A stretch of 64,000 nt of DNA. Origin: Tenacibaculum aquimarinum (GTDB lineage: Bacteria; Bacteroidota; Bacteroidia; Flavobacteriales; Flavobacteriaceae). The position numbers and the translations under genes are program-made. Location: contig NZ_JAKGSC010000001.1 in the NCBI RefSeq assembly GCF_022478115.1, positions 248,001 through 312,000 on the forward strand, given 5' to 3'. Positions 8,681 to 18,274 of the stretch are shown here, one piece after another. The notes below the pieces were generated by a model, which did not search any database, was not told where the DNA came from, and was given only the letters and a program-made list of their open reading frames with translations. Each line of letters begins with the position of its first letter. Positions within the stretch are counted from its first letter, which is position 1.

Positions 8681-9478
8681 ATGACAAAATCTAATCCACA
8701 ACAACCAATTGGTATTTTTGACTCTGGTATTGGAGGCACTTCAATTTGGAAAGAAATAAATAATCTCTTACCAAATGAAGAGACCATTTACTTATCTGAC
8801 AGTAAAAATGCTCCTTACGGACAAAAATCAAAGGATGCAATTATAGAGTTATCTATTAAAAACACTGAGTTTTTATTAAATAAAAATTGTAAAACCATTG
8901 TAGTTGCCTGTAATACAGCAACAACAAATGCAATTAAATATCTTAGAAAAAATTACGACATTCCTTTTATTGGTATTGAACCAGCCATAAAACCTGCATC
9001 TTTAAAAACAAAGACTAACTGTATAGGTATTTTAGCTACTAAAGGGACATTAAACAGTGAGTTGTTCGAAAAGACTTCCAGCAATATAGATGCTACTATA
9101 AAAATAATTGAACAAGTTGGGGAAGGTTTAGTAGAGTTGATTGAAGATGGTAATATCGATTCTGTAAAAATGACTACTTTATTAAAAAGTTACCTTCAAC
9201 CAATGATGTTACAAAAGATGGATTGTTTAGTCTTAGGCTGTACACATTATCCATACTTAATATCTCAAATAAAAAATATAGTAGGCAAAAACGTAAATAT
9301 TATAGATTCTGGAGAAGCAGTTGCAAAACAGACAAAAGCTATTTTAGAAAAACATAAGCTAATAAATTTAAATCGTAGAATGAAAACTCATACTTTTTAC
9401 ATCAACAAAAATAGTGATGTATTAAGAACAATTTTACGAAAATCTAAATCTGTAAGAATAGAAGAGTTAACTTTTTAA
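8681..9478 (+). CDS. murI: glutamate racemase
   Basis: MurI makes D-glutamate for peptidoglycan by a two-cysteine racemisation. The 265-residue protein has GIFDSGIGGTSIWKEI at the N-terminus, the first catalytic Cys in VVACNTATT (about residue 72) and the second in VLGCTHYPYL (about residue 187). It stands alone after the ompH terminator. Its stop overlaps the stop of the convergent PorP/SprF-like gene by 4 bases. Confidence 0.96.
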   Translation: MTKSNPQQPIGIFDSGIGGTSIWKEINNLLPNEETIYLSDSKNAPYGQKSKDAIIELSIKNTEFLLNKNCKTIVVACNTATTNAIKYLRKNYDIPFIGIEPAIKPASLKTKTNCIGILATKGTLNSELFEKTSSNIDATIKIIEQVGEGLVELIEDGNIDSVKMTTLLKSYLQPMMLQKMDCLVLGCTHYPYLISQIKNIVGKNVNIIDSGEAVAKQTKAILEKHKLINLNRRMKTHTFYINKNSDVLRTILRKSKSVRIEELTF

Positions 9479-10440
9479 AAGCTACCGTTTATATTAGGAC
9501 AAGCTGAAGCTCTTGGTCTTCTACACAGTACATTTACACCAACAGTTAATTGATGGAAACCTGCATTTTCAAAAACTACGCTTCCAGATTGTTTAGAATA
9601 CGTATAAGAAAACATCCACTGCCCAACATTAGCACCTAAAATAGGTGTAATTTGCTGTACCTCTTGTACTGGATTACCATCGAAACTTCTACGGTAAGAA
9701 AGAGCTGCCCAAAGTTGTGCTTTATCTAGTTTTTTATAAACTTTCATGTTTACATCTAAATAATTTTCACTTGTACCTTCTTTAAACTGAAGCATTACTG
9801 AAGGCTCATATTGAAACTTTTCTTCATTCCCGAAGAAATAACCTGCACCAAAAATATAGTTACGTAAATTTAAAGGCTCATAACGATCGTTTAGATTTCC
9901 TTTTGCTGATAAAAATAAGTTTTTAACTGTAAAATAAGATGATAAACCACCATAATGATAAGCAACACCAAAATCTCCATTAAAATAAAAATCACTTTCA
10001 ATTAATTGTGCAACCGTTGGATCTCCTGTAAATGTTGTTTGATCCACAGTATTTTGAACCGCTCCTAAAGACAATCCAAAGGAAAGCTGATTGAATTCAC
10101 CTCCTCTAAATAAATCTAAATGATACGCAAAAGTACCCTGAATTCCTTTTTGTGAGTGATAACCATTTTTATCATTAAAAAGAACAACACCTGCAGATGC
10201 ATTAGTATCTTCACCTAATTTACTATGAAAACTTAAAGTCTGTAGTTCATTATCTTCCCAATATCTTCCTGCAGTCAATCTAACTTTACCACAAGTTCCA
10301 ATTCCAGCTGCTGCTGGATGCAATAAATAAACATTATCTGACAAATAATCAGAGAATATTGGTAAGGTTTCTTGAGCAGAAACTTGTTTTACAGAAGAAA
10401 TGAATAGTATTAGAATTGAAACCCTTAATAAAAATTTCAT
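9475..10440 (-). CDS. PorP/SprF family type IX secretion membrane protein
   Basis: PorP/SprF proteins are outer membrane barrels that anchor type IX secretion components or dock secreted adhesins in gliding Bacteroidota. The 321-residue product has a signal peptide (MKFLLRVSILILFISSVKQVSA) and the family opening QETLPIFSDYLSDNVYLLHPAAAG. Repeated aromatic beta strands follow (FAYHLDLFRGG, FGVAYHYGGLSSYF, YIFGAGYFFG). There is no large adhesin gene beside it, so its partner is not seen here. The ATG at 10440 directly precedes the signal peptide. Confidence 0.9.
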   Translation of the reverse strand: MKFLLRVSILILFISSVKQVSAQETLPIFSDYLSDNVYLLHPAAAGIGTCGKVRLTAGRYWEDNELQTLSFHSKLGEDTNASAGVVLFNDKNGYHSQKGIQGTFAYHLDLFRGGEFNQLSFGLSLGAVQNTVDQTTFTGDPTVAQLIESDFYFNGDFGVAYHYGGLSSYFTVKNLFLSAKGNLNDRYEPLNLRNYIFGAGYFFGNEEKFQYEPSVMLQFKEGTSENYLDVNMKVYKKLDKAQLWAALSYRRSFDGNPVQEVQQITPILGANVGQWMFSYTYSKQSGSVVFENAGFHQLTVGVNVLCRRPRASACPNINGSF

Positions 10441-10547
10441 AGTAGCTTTATAGTAATTTTAGATATCAAATATATTATAAATATTTTAGTATAGTACAAT
10501 TTGTTTAAAATAACTAAACTTTTTAACACTCTTAACTATTATACTAA

Positions 10548-10571
10548 AAGGGGTTTATAAACAAACCCCTT
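10548..10571 (-). terminator. terminator after acs
   Basis: A 9-bp stem AAGGGGTTT/AAACCCCTT (10548-10556 with 10563-10571) has a 6-base loop. It lies 18 bases past the acs stop in the direction of acs transcription and is followed by TTTTAG. Confidence 0.7.
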
Positions 10572-10588
10572 GATTTTTTTATCTTATA

Positions 10589-12496
10589 TTACTGTGCATT
10601 ATCCATAATGTTTTGGACTACTTCTGGATTTAGTAGTGTACTAATATCTCCTAAATTACTAGTTTCTTTTTCTGCTATTTTACGTAAAATTCGGCGCATT
10701 ATTTTTCCACTTCGTGTTTTTGGCAAACCATCAGTAAACTGAATTTTATCTAACTTGGCTATTGGACCAATTCTATCGGAAATTAATTGATTTATTTCTT
10801 TACGTAAATTATCATGGTTTCTAGATTCCCCTGTATCTTTCAATGTTACATATCCGTACAAGGCACTACCTTTTATATCATGAGGAAAACCAACAATTGC
10901 AGATTCTGCTACGGCAGGGTGCTCATTTATAGCGTCTTCAATTGGAGCAGTTCCTAAATTATGTCCAGAAACAATAATTACATCATCTACTCTACCGGTA
11001 ATTCTATAATAACCCACTTCGTCTCTTAAAGCTCCATCACCTGTAAAATACATATTATCAAAAGCAGAGAAATAAGTTTCTTTATAACGCTGATGGTTTC
11101 CCCAAATAGTTCTAGCAATACTAGGCCAAGGGAATTTTATACAAAGCCTTCCTTCTACTTGATTTCCTTTTAATTCTTCATTGTTTTCTCCCATTAAAAC
11201 TGGCTGAATTCCAATAAATGGTAAAGTGGCATAAGTTGGTTTTGTTGGTGTTACGTATGGTATTGGTGTAATCATCATTCCACCAGTTTCTGTTTGCCAC
11301 CAAGTATCTATTATAGGACTTTTTTTCTTTCCAATTGTATCATTATACCAATGCCAAGCTTCTTCATTTATAGGTTCACCTACAGATCCTAGTACTTTTA
11401 AAGAAGTTAAATCGTATTTATCTACCAATTCTGTTCCGTGTTTAGCTAAAGCTCTAATAGCTGTTGGTGCTGTGTAAAACTGATTTACTTTATGTTTTTC
11501 TACTATTTCCCAAAAACGTCCAAAATCGGGATAACTTGGTACGCCTTCAAACATAACTGTGGTTGCTCCATTTGCTAAAGGCCCATAAACAATATAAGAA
11601 TGCCCCGTAATCCAACCAATATCTGCAGTACACCAATACACATCGTTCTCTCTATATTGAAAAGCATTTTTAAACGTATAAGCAGTATATACCATGTAAC
11701 CAGCAGTTGTATGCACCATTCCTTTTGGTTTTCCTGTTGAACCCGAAGTATATAAAATAAACAAAGGATCTTCTGCCTCCATGATTTCTGCTTCGCAAAC
11801 TGTTGATACATTATCTAATAAAGGCTGTAACCATTTATCACGACCTTCTTGCATGTTAATATCTGAGCTGATTCTTTTCGCAACCAAAACAGTTTTTACT
11901 CCTGGACAACTTTCCAATGCTTCATCTACAATTCCTTTTAAATCAATTGTTTTTGCGCCACGATAAGAACCGTCAGAAGTAATTACAATTTTACAATCAG
12001 AATCGTTAATTCTTGTTGCTAGCGCTGTAGCAGAAAAACCTGCAAAAACTACTGAATGTATTGCACCAATTCTTGCACAAGCCAATGTAGAAATTGCTAA
12101 TTCAGGAATCATAGGAACATATATACATACTCGATCTCCTTTTTTAACGCCTTGCGCTTTTAAAACATTTGCAAATTGATTAACTCTTTGATGTAATTGA
12201 TTATAACTAATATGTTCAGCAGGATCTTTTGGGTCATTTGGTTCAAATAAAATTGCCGTTTTATCTCCCTTTGTCGTTAAATGCCTATCGATACAATTCT
12301 CAGTTATATTTAATTGAGCTCCTTCAAACCATTTTACTTCTGGCTTTTCAAAGTTCCATTCTAAAACTCTATCCCATTTTTTTCTCCAAACAAAATGTTC
12401 TTCTGCTATTTCTTCCCAAAAATTTTCTGGTTCTCTAATAGATTTTCTGTAAACTTTATAATATTCTTCTAAATGTTTTATGTGGTAATTACTCAT
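10589..12496 (-). CDS. acs: acetyl-CoA synthetase
   Basis: Acs activates acetate to acetyl-CoA by way of acetyl-AMP. The 635-residue enzyme shows the ANL-family motifs: the P-loop-like YTSGSTGKPKGM (about residue 250), WWQTETGG (about residue 400), the hinge region TGDGALRDEVGYYRITGRVDD, and the A10 motif with the acetylatable lysine, LPKTRSGKIMRR. The length matches bacterial Acs (about 650). It is the last gene of a run containing acetate-type transport and sensing genes, which fits acetate scavenging. Confidence 0.96.
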   Translation of the reverse strand: MSNYHIKHLEEYYKVYRKSIREPENFWEEIAEEHFVWRKKWDRVLEWNFEKPEVKWFEGAQLNITENCIDRHLTTKGDKTAILFEPNDPKDPAEHISYNQLHQRVNQFANVLKAQGVKKGDRVCIYVPMIPELAISTLACARIGAIHSVVFAGFSATALATRINDSDCKIVITSDGSYRGAKTIDLKGIVDEALESCPGVKTVLVAKRISSDINMQEGRDKWLQPLLDNVSTVCEAEIMEAEDPLFILYTSGSTGKPKGMVHTTAGYMVYTAYTFKNAFQYRENDVYWCTADIGWITGHSYIVYGPLANGATTVMFEGVPSYPDFGRFWEIVEKHKVNQFYTAPTAIRALAKHGTELVDKYDLTSLKVLGSVGEPINEEAWHWYNDTIGKKKSPIIDTWWQTETGGMMITPIPYVTPTKPTYATLPFIGIQPVLMGENNEELKGNQVEGRLCIKFPWPSIARTIWGNHQRYKETYFSAFDNMYFTGDGALRDEVGYYRITGRVDDVIIVSGHNLGTAPIEDAINEHPAVAESAIVGFPHDIKGSALYGYVTLKDTGESRNHDNLRKEINQLISDRIGPIAKLDKIQFTDGLPKTRSGKIMRRILRKIAEKETSNLGDISTLLNPEVVQNIMDNAQ

Positions 12497-12537
12497 AATA
12501 TATATTTTTAAAATTTTATTTTTTAGGAAATTATTTA

Positions 12538-12756
12538 CTAGGCTTTTTTATAATTAAACAAGCCAAACCAATTGGGATTAAGTACTTTTAATTTGATTAA
12601 TGCCCAAATAATAACCACAAAGCAAATACCCATAACTATAGATAGTATAGGACTTACATTGGTTTTATTTTCAAACTTAAACCTTAAAAAGAGCGTACTA
12701 ATAATGTAGATACTAATTATTATATCTGACGCTAATGGATTGATACGAAATTTCAT
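12538..12756 (-). CDS. small two-helix membrane protein of the acetate module
   Basis: A 72-residue protein with two predicted membrane segments (about residues 9-25 and 38-57) and a short tail LNPNWFGLFNYKKA. I do not recognise a named family with certainty. It lies 41 bases before acs and 72 bases after the response regulator, all on the same strand. Small hydrophobic proteins next to sodium:solute symporters often act as accessory subunits, but that role is only inferred from position. Confidence 0.7.
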   Translation of the reverse strand: MKFRINPLASDIIISIYIISTLFLRFKFENKTNVSPILSIVMGICFVVIIWALIKLKVLNPNWFGLFNYKKA

Positions 12757-12787
12757 TTATTTAAACTTTAATTAAACTTAGTTTGTT

Positions 12788-12799
12788 TGCACACAAAAC
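12788..12799 (-). promoter_or_regulatory. GTTTTGTGTGCA motif, copy A
   Basis: On the minus strand this reads GTTTTGTGTGCA, in the gap between the response regulator and the small membrane protein-acs pair. An identical 12-base string lies on the plus strand at 19553-19564, upstream of the porin at the head of the module. It could be a shared operator. Confidence 0.4.
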
Positions 12800-12828
12800 C
12801 AATTTTAAAAAAACTTAAAAAACTATTT

Positions 12829-13194
12829 CTAAGTTACTAGTTCCAGTATTTCTGCAACTATCTTTTTCACTGAAAAAGGTTTTGTTAAATACTTATCTGC
12901 TCCAAGTTTTAAACCTTTTTCAATATCTGAAGCTTTATTTTTTGCTGTTAAAAAAACCACTTTTGTATCTTTTAAACTAGCCGTATTTTTTATGTGTGTT
13001 AATGTTTGATAACCGTCTACATTTGGCATCATAATATCTAGTAAAACAACGTTAGGAATATGCTGTTTTAATATCTCTAAAGCTTCACTTCCGTCTCTTG
13101 CAATAAACACTTCAAAATCTTGTTTTTTGAAGGTATATTCTAACGACATAACGATATTGGGTTCGTCGTCAACAATTAAAATCTTCTTCTTCAT
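12829..13194 (-). CDS. receiver-only response regulator
   Basis: A 121-residue CheY-like receiver with no output domain. The acidic pocket is IVDDEP, the phospho-acceptor Asp is in VVLLDIMMPNVDG (about residue 53), and the conserved Thr/Lys are in VVFLTAKNK and YLTKPFS. Its gene follows the symporter-kinase by 16 bases, so that kinase is the likely phosphodonor. With no DNA-binding domain, it must act through protein contact, for example on a phosphorelay or transport partner. Confidence 0.93.
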   Translation of the reverse strand: MKKKILIVDDEPNIVMSLEYTFKKQDFEVFIARDGSEALEILKQHIPNVVLLDIMMPNVDGYQTLTHIKNTASLKDTKVVFLTAKNKASDIEKGLKLGADKYLTKPFSVKKIVAEILELVT

Positions 13195-13210
13195 ACTTTA
13201 CGACTACAAT

Positions 13211-15901
13211 TTACTTAAAAGGTATGGTAAAAACAAGTGTTGCTCCATTTTTTACATCTTTTTTTGCCCAAATTTTTCCATTGTGCTTTTCTATTATTTG
13301 TTTGGTTATTGCCAAACCTAATCCACTACCTTGTGGTTTTCTTGTGTTTTGATCTTTAGATTGATAAAATTTATCAAAAATAAAATCATGATCTTCTTCC
13401 GGAATTCCTTTACCATTGTCGGTTACAGAAACTTCTATTAATTCATTTCCTAATTTATAATCTACTGTTATCTTTCCTGTTTTTGAAGCACAAAACTTTA
13501 TAGCATTAGACAGTAAATTGGTTAATACTTGAAGAATTCTATCTTCATCATAATTAAGGTTAAAACTATGTGTGTTTATATTTATTATTTGAACTTCTTT
13601 TTTTACTGCAATTTGAGAAATACTACTAATGGCTTTTGTTATGGTTTTTTTAATATCTTGATACTGAATATCTAAATGCAAACGACCTGTTTCTAACTTT
13701 TCAAAATCTAAAATGTTATGAATTAATCGTCCTAAGCGATCAGAATCTTGCAATATATTTTTTAAGAACTGTGCCTTTATTTCTTTTGGCATTTCGTCAT
13801 CTTCATCCATTAAAAGTTCGGTTGCTGCACGAATACCTGTAATTGGTGTTTTTAACTCATGAGCAACAGTGTCTAAAAACTCATCTTTTTGTCTGTCTTT
13901 AGAAATTAACTCTTCATTAGCATCTTTAAGCTTAGAAGAAAGTTGAGTTAATTCATTGGACTTCTCTAACAACACTTTATTACTAACAATGTTTTCTTTA
14001 GATTCTTCTAAAATCTTTAATACTTCAACCAAACTAATTTGGTCTTCTTTTACAACACTTGCTATTAGTATTTTAGCAGATGCAGAACCTATACTACCTG
14101 TTAAAAGTTTTTCGGAAAAATTAATTAACCTTGCATCAGCCAGTTGTGTATCTTTTGGTAAATCATATTTTGTGAAGAAAATATTTAACGCTCTAGTAGC
14201 TCTTTTTTCACCTAAAAAACGAACCAAAACACTTTTAATATCAGCAACATAAGCTTCTCCTTTCCAAACCAAAGCACTGTCTTGAAGTGTTGTAAAGTTT
14301 TTTGTGTCTACAAACATTTCTGCATAATTACGTTCTCTATAATTTCCTTTTACCACTAAAGAAAACACCAAGTAACACATAACATTAAAGGTAATACTCC
14401 AAAAAAAGGCGTGTGCAGGCGGACTCAGAAAATCTACCCCAAATAAGGCATAAGGTTTTAATGCAGAAATACTTAAAAGACCATATTGTGTAAAATTATC
14501 TGTTCCTGTATATGCTTGTAAAGTAAAAGGTAAAACTAATGTGTATAAAGCAATAAAAAAACCGACAAGAATACCGATAATTGCTGCTTTTGAAGAACCT
14601 CGATTCCAATACAAACCAACAAAAAAAGAAGGCGCTAATTGAGATATAATAACAAATGAAATTAAACCAATTGAATATAATGAAAGTTCTTTTGAAAATA
14701 TTACATAAAAGAAATATGCAGTAATTATAATTGTAAAAATAGATATACGTCTAATATTCTTAATGTATTTAGAATTACGTTCAGGTTGGTTTTTAATGAA
14801 TTTATCCAAGAAACCATAAGGAATAATTAAGTTGTTACTCACCATAGTTGATAATGCTAATGTAGAAACAATAACCATGGAAATTACTGCTGAAAAACCA
14901 CCTAAAAAGACAAGTGTTGCTAAAAAAGAATTTCCATTTTCAAGCGGAAGAAGCAAAGAAAAATATTCTGCATTTTTTGTATTACCAAAAGTCAGTTTTC
15001 CTGCCCAAGCTATAAACACTACAAAAAGATTGAATAATAATAAATACAATGGAAATAACCAGATTGCCTTTTTTAAATGTTTTTCTCTATTATTTTCTAA
15101 AACTGAAACTTGAAATTGTCTTGGTAATAAAAAAATAGCCATAAAGGATAGAGAAATTAAGAACAACCAATTAAAGCCATCTTCTACACCACTTATTGTT
15201 GTCAACTCTTTAAAATTTGGCGCAACAGACATTTGATTGTAAATATCTGAAGTTCCATCAAATAAATAAAAGGTTACATAAACTCCAATAATTAAAAAGA
15301 AAACTAGTTTTAAAATAGATTCAAATGCTACAGAAGCAATAATACCTTTGTGTTTTTCTGACGCATCTGTTCTTTGAGTTCCAAAAAAAGCAGCAAAGAC
15401 AGCTAATAATAATGCAACATAAAATGTTGAGTCGCTAAGTCCTACTGTTGTAATTGATCCTGAATCATCAGACATAATTTCAAAAGTTTCAGAAACTGCT
15501 TTTAGCTGTAATGAAATGTAAGGTAAGGTTCCAAATAAACAAACAATAGTTACTAATGCACCTAAAAACCTGTTATTTCCATAACGAAGTGATATAAAAT
15601 CTGCAATTGAAGAAATTTTATGTTGTTTGGAAATTCTAATAATTTTTCGAAGAACAACAATCCATAAAGGAGCGGCAATAACTGGCCCCAAATAAATTGG
15701 CAAAAAACTGATTCCTGAATTTGCAGCAATACCAACACTTCCATAATACGTCCAGGCAGAACAATATACTGCTAAAGACAAACTATAAACATACGGATTA
15801 TTAACCCACTTGCTTTGACTCTTTTTTTCACCCAGAAAAGCAATATAAAAAAGTACTGCTAGGTAGATAATAATTATAGCAATTAAAGTATAATTATTCA
15901 T
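13211..15901 (-). CDS. sodium:solute symporter-histidine kinase fusion (CbrA-like)
   Basis: An 896-residue sensor. About residues 1-500 form an SLC5-type transporter with about 13 membrane helices (start LIAIIIIYLAVLFYIAF). A linker of about 150 residues includes a STAC-like segment, and the C-terminus is a histidine kinase. Kinase motifs are the H-box HELKTPITGIRAA (His near 679), the N-box NLLSNAIKF, G1 VTDNGKGIPEE and G2 GSGLGLAITKQI. In the CbrA family such proteins couple solute uptake to signalling. Position beside acs and a symporter suggests acetate or another short-chain acid as ligand (inference). Its start overlaps the preceding small gene by 8 bases. Confidence 0.93.
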   Translation of the reverse strand: MNNYTLIAIIIIYLAVLFYIAFLGEKKSQSKWVNNPYVYSLSLAVYCSAWTYYGSVGIAANSGISFLPIYLGPVIAAPLWIVVLRKIIRISKQHKISSIADFISLRYGNNRFLGALVTIVCLFGTLPYISLQLKAVSETFEIMSDDSGSITTVGLSDSTFYVALLLAVFAAFFGTQRTDASEKHKGIIASVAFESILKLVFFLIIGVYVTFYLFDGTSDIYNQMSVAPNFKELTTISGVEDGFNWLFLISLSFMAIFLLPRQFQVSVLENNREKHLKKAIWLFPLYLLLFNLFVVFIAWAGKLTFGNTKNAEYFSLLLPLENGNSFLATLVFLGGFSAVISMVIVSTLALSTMVSNNLIIPYGFLDKFIKNQPERNSKYIKNIRRISIFTIIITAYFFYVIFSKELSLYSIGLISFVIISQLAPSFFVGLYWNRGSSKAAIIGILVGFFIALYTLVLPFTLQAYTGTDNFTQYGLLSISALKPYALFGVDFLSPPAHAFFWSITFNVMCYLVFSLVVKGNYRERNYAEMFVDTKNFTTLQDSALVWKGEAYVADIKSVLVRFLGEKRATRALNIFFTKYDLPKDTQLADARLINFSEKLLTGSIGSASAKILIASVVKEDQISLVEVLKILEESKENIVSNKVLLEKSNELTQLSSKLKDANEELISKDRQKDEFLDTVAHELKTPITGIRAATELLMDEDDEMPKEIKAQFLKNILQDSDRLGRLIHNILDFEKLETGRLHLDIQYQDIKKTITKAISSISQIAVKKEVQIININTHSFNLNYDEDRILQVLTNLLSNAIKFCASKTGKITVDYKLGNELIEVSVTDNGKGIPEEDHDFIFDKFYQSKDQNTRKPQGSGLGLAITKQIIEKHNGKIWAKKDVKNGATLVFTIPFK

Positions 15902-16088
15902 AGTGACGTTTTAATACGATATATGAAACAACTATTGAAAACAACCAAATAGAGAATATTGAAAAATATAAAGTTGGAACACCAAAAACCGCACCTTCAA
16001 AATTAAAAATTAGAATAAACGGAATATTAAACATTAAAAACAATGCTATAGAAAGTACTACAAGTTTTTGCTCGTGACGTTTTTTCAT
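15894..16088 (-). CDS. small two-helix membrane protein coupled to the symporter-kinase
   Basis: A 64-residue protein with a basic N-terminus (MKKRHEQK) and two membrane helices (about 9-27 and 34-56), ending YIVLKRHYE. It overlaps the start of the symporter-kinase gene by 8 bases, so translation is probably coupled. This resembles the small subunits that accompany sodium:solute symporters. An earlier in-frame ATG at 16142 lies inside a strong hairpin (16134-16163), so the start at 16088 is preferred. Function is inferred only from size, topology and overlap. Confidence 0.65.
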   Translation of the reverse strand: MKKRHEQKLVVLSIALFLMFNIPFILIFNFEGAVFGVPTLYFSIFSIWLFSIVVSYIVLKRHYE

Positions 16089-16133
16089 TTGGTTTATTGA
16101 ATGTAAAATTTCGATTATACTACTAAGATAAGA

Positions 16134-16163
16134 AATCAGCACTACATAAATGTAATGCTGATT
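16134..16163 (-). terminator. hairpin between symporter and sensor genes
   Basis: On the minus strand AATCAGCATTACAT pairs with ATGTAGTGCTGATT over 14 positions with one G-U pair and a very tight loop, followed by TTTCTTATCTT. It lies 44 bases after the symporter stop and probably terminates or attenuates the porin-DUF4212-symporter transcript before the sensor genes. Confidence 0.65.
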
Positions 16164-16207
16164 ACTAACTAACTAAAATTGATTAAGTTTAAATTAAAAA
16201 CTGTAAT

Positions 16208-17974
16208 CTAATGGTCTGAAGCTTCACCTGCTCCAGAAGGTATTCTTATACTTTCTACCATATCTTGAACTTCTTGAGGCGGTGCTGCTGTCATTCTTGA
16301 AACAACTAATGAAATTAAAACGTTTACCAGCATACAGATTGTACCAAACCCTTCTGGAGATGTTTTAAACCACCAATCTTCACTTGTACCTCCACCAAAC
16401 ATGTTTAATTTAAATTTCATCATATAAAATAACATTAATACAATACCTACAACCATTCCTGAAATGGCACCTTGACTATTCATTCTCTTATCAAAAATAC
16501 CTAAAATAATAGCTGGAAAAAAGGAAGCTGCTGCTAGACCAAAGGCGAGCGCAACCACGGCGGCGACAAACCCTGGCGGATTAATACCGAAATACCCTGC
16601 AATTAAGATTGCTACAAAAATAGAAATTCTAGCAGCTGTTAATTCTCCTTTATCTGAAATATCTGGTTTTAATTGTTTTTTAATTAAATCATGAGAAATT
16701 GATGTAGAAATTACCAATAATAATCCAGCTGCCGTTGATAAAGCTGCTGCCAATCCACCTGCTGCTACTAATGCAATTACCCAATTTGGTAAATTAGCTA
16801 TCTCTGGATTTGCTAATACCATAATATCTCTATCTACATACAATTCATTTTTTGCTTCACTTGCATTAGAAATCATACGTTCTCCACTTACTCCTCTAGC
16901 ATCTGTGTAAACAGGTTTTTTACCTTCTAAAGCACTTCCTGCTACATATTGAATTTTACCATCGCCATTTTTATCTGCCCAAGCAATCAACCCTGTATCT
17001 TCCCAATTTTTAAACCATTCAGGAATTTCTGAATACGATGTATTACTTACTGTTTCAATTAAATTTGTTCTAGAAAATACTGCAATAGCAGGTGCTGTTG
17101 TATATAAAATTGCAATTAATAACAATGCATAACCCGCAGATTTACGTGCATCTTTTACTTTAGGCACTGTAAAGAAACGTACAATTACGTGAGGTAATCC
17201 TGCAGTTCCTGTCATTAATGCTAATGTAATTGCAGAAACATCCCAAGTTGATTTCTTTCCACTTGTATATTCACTAAAACCAAGTTGTGTGTGCAATGTA
17301 TCTAACTTATCTAGTAAGAACTCTCCGCCTTCAACGGTTCCTCCCATTCCTATTTGTGGAATAATATTACCTGTCATTTGCATTGATATGAAAAATGCTG
17401 GTACCATAAAAGCAAAGATTAAAACACAATACTGTGCTACTTGCGTATATGTTATACCTTTCATTCCTCCTAGAAGCGCAAAAGTTAATACTACTGCCAT
17501 TCCAATAATAACGCCCCAATAAATAGGAACTTGTAAAAATTGAGAAAACACAATACCTACTCCACGCATTTGACCAGCAACATACGTAAATGATACAATT
17601 AATGCACAAATTACAGCAACTGTTCTTGCGGTGTTAGAATAGTAACGATCTCCAATAAAATCTGGCACGGTAAACTTACCAAACTTACGTAAATAGGGCG
17701 CAAGTAATAATGCTAAAAGCACATATCCACCAGTCCACCCCATTAAATAAACTGAGCCATCATATCCTGAAAAGGAAATAATTCCCGCCATACTTATAAA
17801 GGAGGCAGCGCTCATCCAATCGGCTGCAGTTGCCATACCATTTGCTAACGGAGAAACACCTCCACCAGCAACATAAAATTCTTTTGTTGAGCCTGCTCTA
17901 GCCCAAATTGCTATTCCAAAATATAGGGCAAAAGTAACCCCTACTAATATCCAAGTCCACGTTTGTACACTCAT
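16208..17974 (-). CDS. sodium:solute symporter, acetate-type (VC_2705/ActP-like)
   Basis: A 588-residue SSS-family transporter with 13-14 membrane helices, beginning VQTWTWILVGVTFALYFGIAIWARAGSTKEFYVAGGGVSP and including the family signature AADWMSAASFISMAG. A hydrophilic insertion of about 100 residues lies near the middle (GDGKIQYVAGSALEGKKPVY). Members paired with a DUF4212 subunit and found beside acs are thought to import acetate or similar monocarboxylates with sodium. The DUF4212 gene lies 29 bases upstream and acs ends the wider cluster, supporting that role. The exact substrate is inferred. Confidence 0.92.
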   Translation of the reverse strand: MSVQTWTWILVGVTFALYFGIAIWARAGSTKEFYVAGGGVSPLANGMATAADWMSAASFISMAGIISFSGYDGSVYLMGWTGGYVLLALLLAPYLRKFGKFTVPDFIGDRYYSNTARTVAVICALIVSFTYVAGQMRGVGIVFSQFLQVPIYWGVIIGMAVVLTFALLGGMKGITYTQVAQYCVLIFAFMVPAFFISMQMTGNIIPQIGMGGTVEGGEFLLDKLDTLHTQLGFSEYTSGKKSTWDVSAITLALMTGTAGLPHVIVRFFTVPKVKDARKSAGYALLLIAILYTTAPAIAVFSRTNLIETVSNTSYSEIPEWFKNWEDTGLIAWADKNGDGKIQYVAGSALEGKKPVYTDARGVSGERMISNASEAKNELYVDRDIMVLANPEIANLPNWVIALVAAGGLAAALSTAAGLLLVISTSISHDLIKKQLKPDISDKGELTAARISIFVAILIAGYFGINPPGFVAAVVALAFGLAAASFFPAIILGIFDKRMNSQGAISGMVVGIVLMLFYMMKFKLNMFGGGTSEDWWFKTSPEGFGTICMLVNVLISLVVSRMTAAPPQEVQDMVESIRIPSGAGEASDH

Positions 17975-18003
17975 AATTTTTTATTTTTAAGTTTAGTTAA
18001 GGA

Positions 18004-18264
18004 TTACTCGTCGTAACCGTATTTTTTATCTAATTTATTCATCAATCTTACATAAACGAATATTAAAATAACGAATATATAAATTGAACCCTGTTGCGCA
18101 AACCAAAAACCTAGTTTAAAACCACCAAGTCTAATGGTATCTAATTCTTCTCTAAATAAGATTCCACATCCAAAGGATACTACAAACCATACTAAAAGCA
18201 GTATTACTAAGTATTTTATGTTTTCTTTCCAGTACGCTGATGCGTGTTGTTGTTTATTACTCAT
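18004..18264 (-). CDS. DUF4212 small subunit of the symporter
   Basis: An 86-residue protein with two membrane helices (about 17-37 and 55-72). It begins with the family pattern HASAYWKENIKYLVILLLVWFVVSFGCGILF, includes GGFKLGFWFAQQGS, and ends with a charged tail. This is the sodium/substrate symporter small subunit found directly before VC_2705-type symporters, as here. It probably stabilises or modulates the symporter. Confidence 0.93.
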   Translation of the reverse strand: MSNKQQHASAYWKENIKYLVILLLVWFVVSFGCGILFREELDTIRLGGFKLGFWFAQQGSIYIFVILIFVYVRLMNKLDKKYGYDE

Positions 18265-18274
18265 AGTTTTATTT

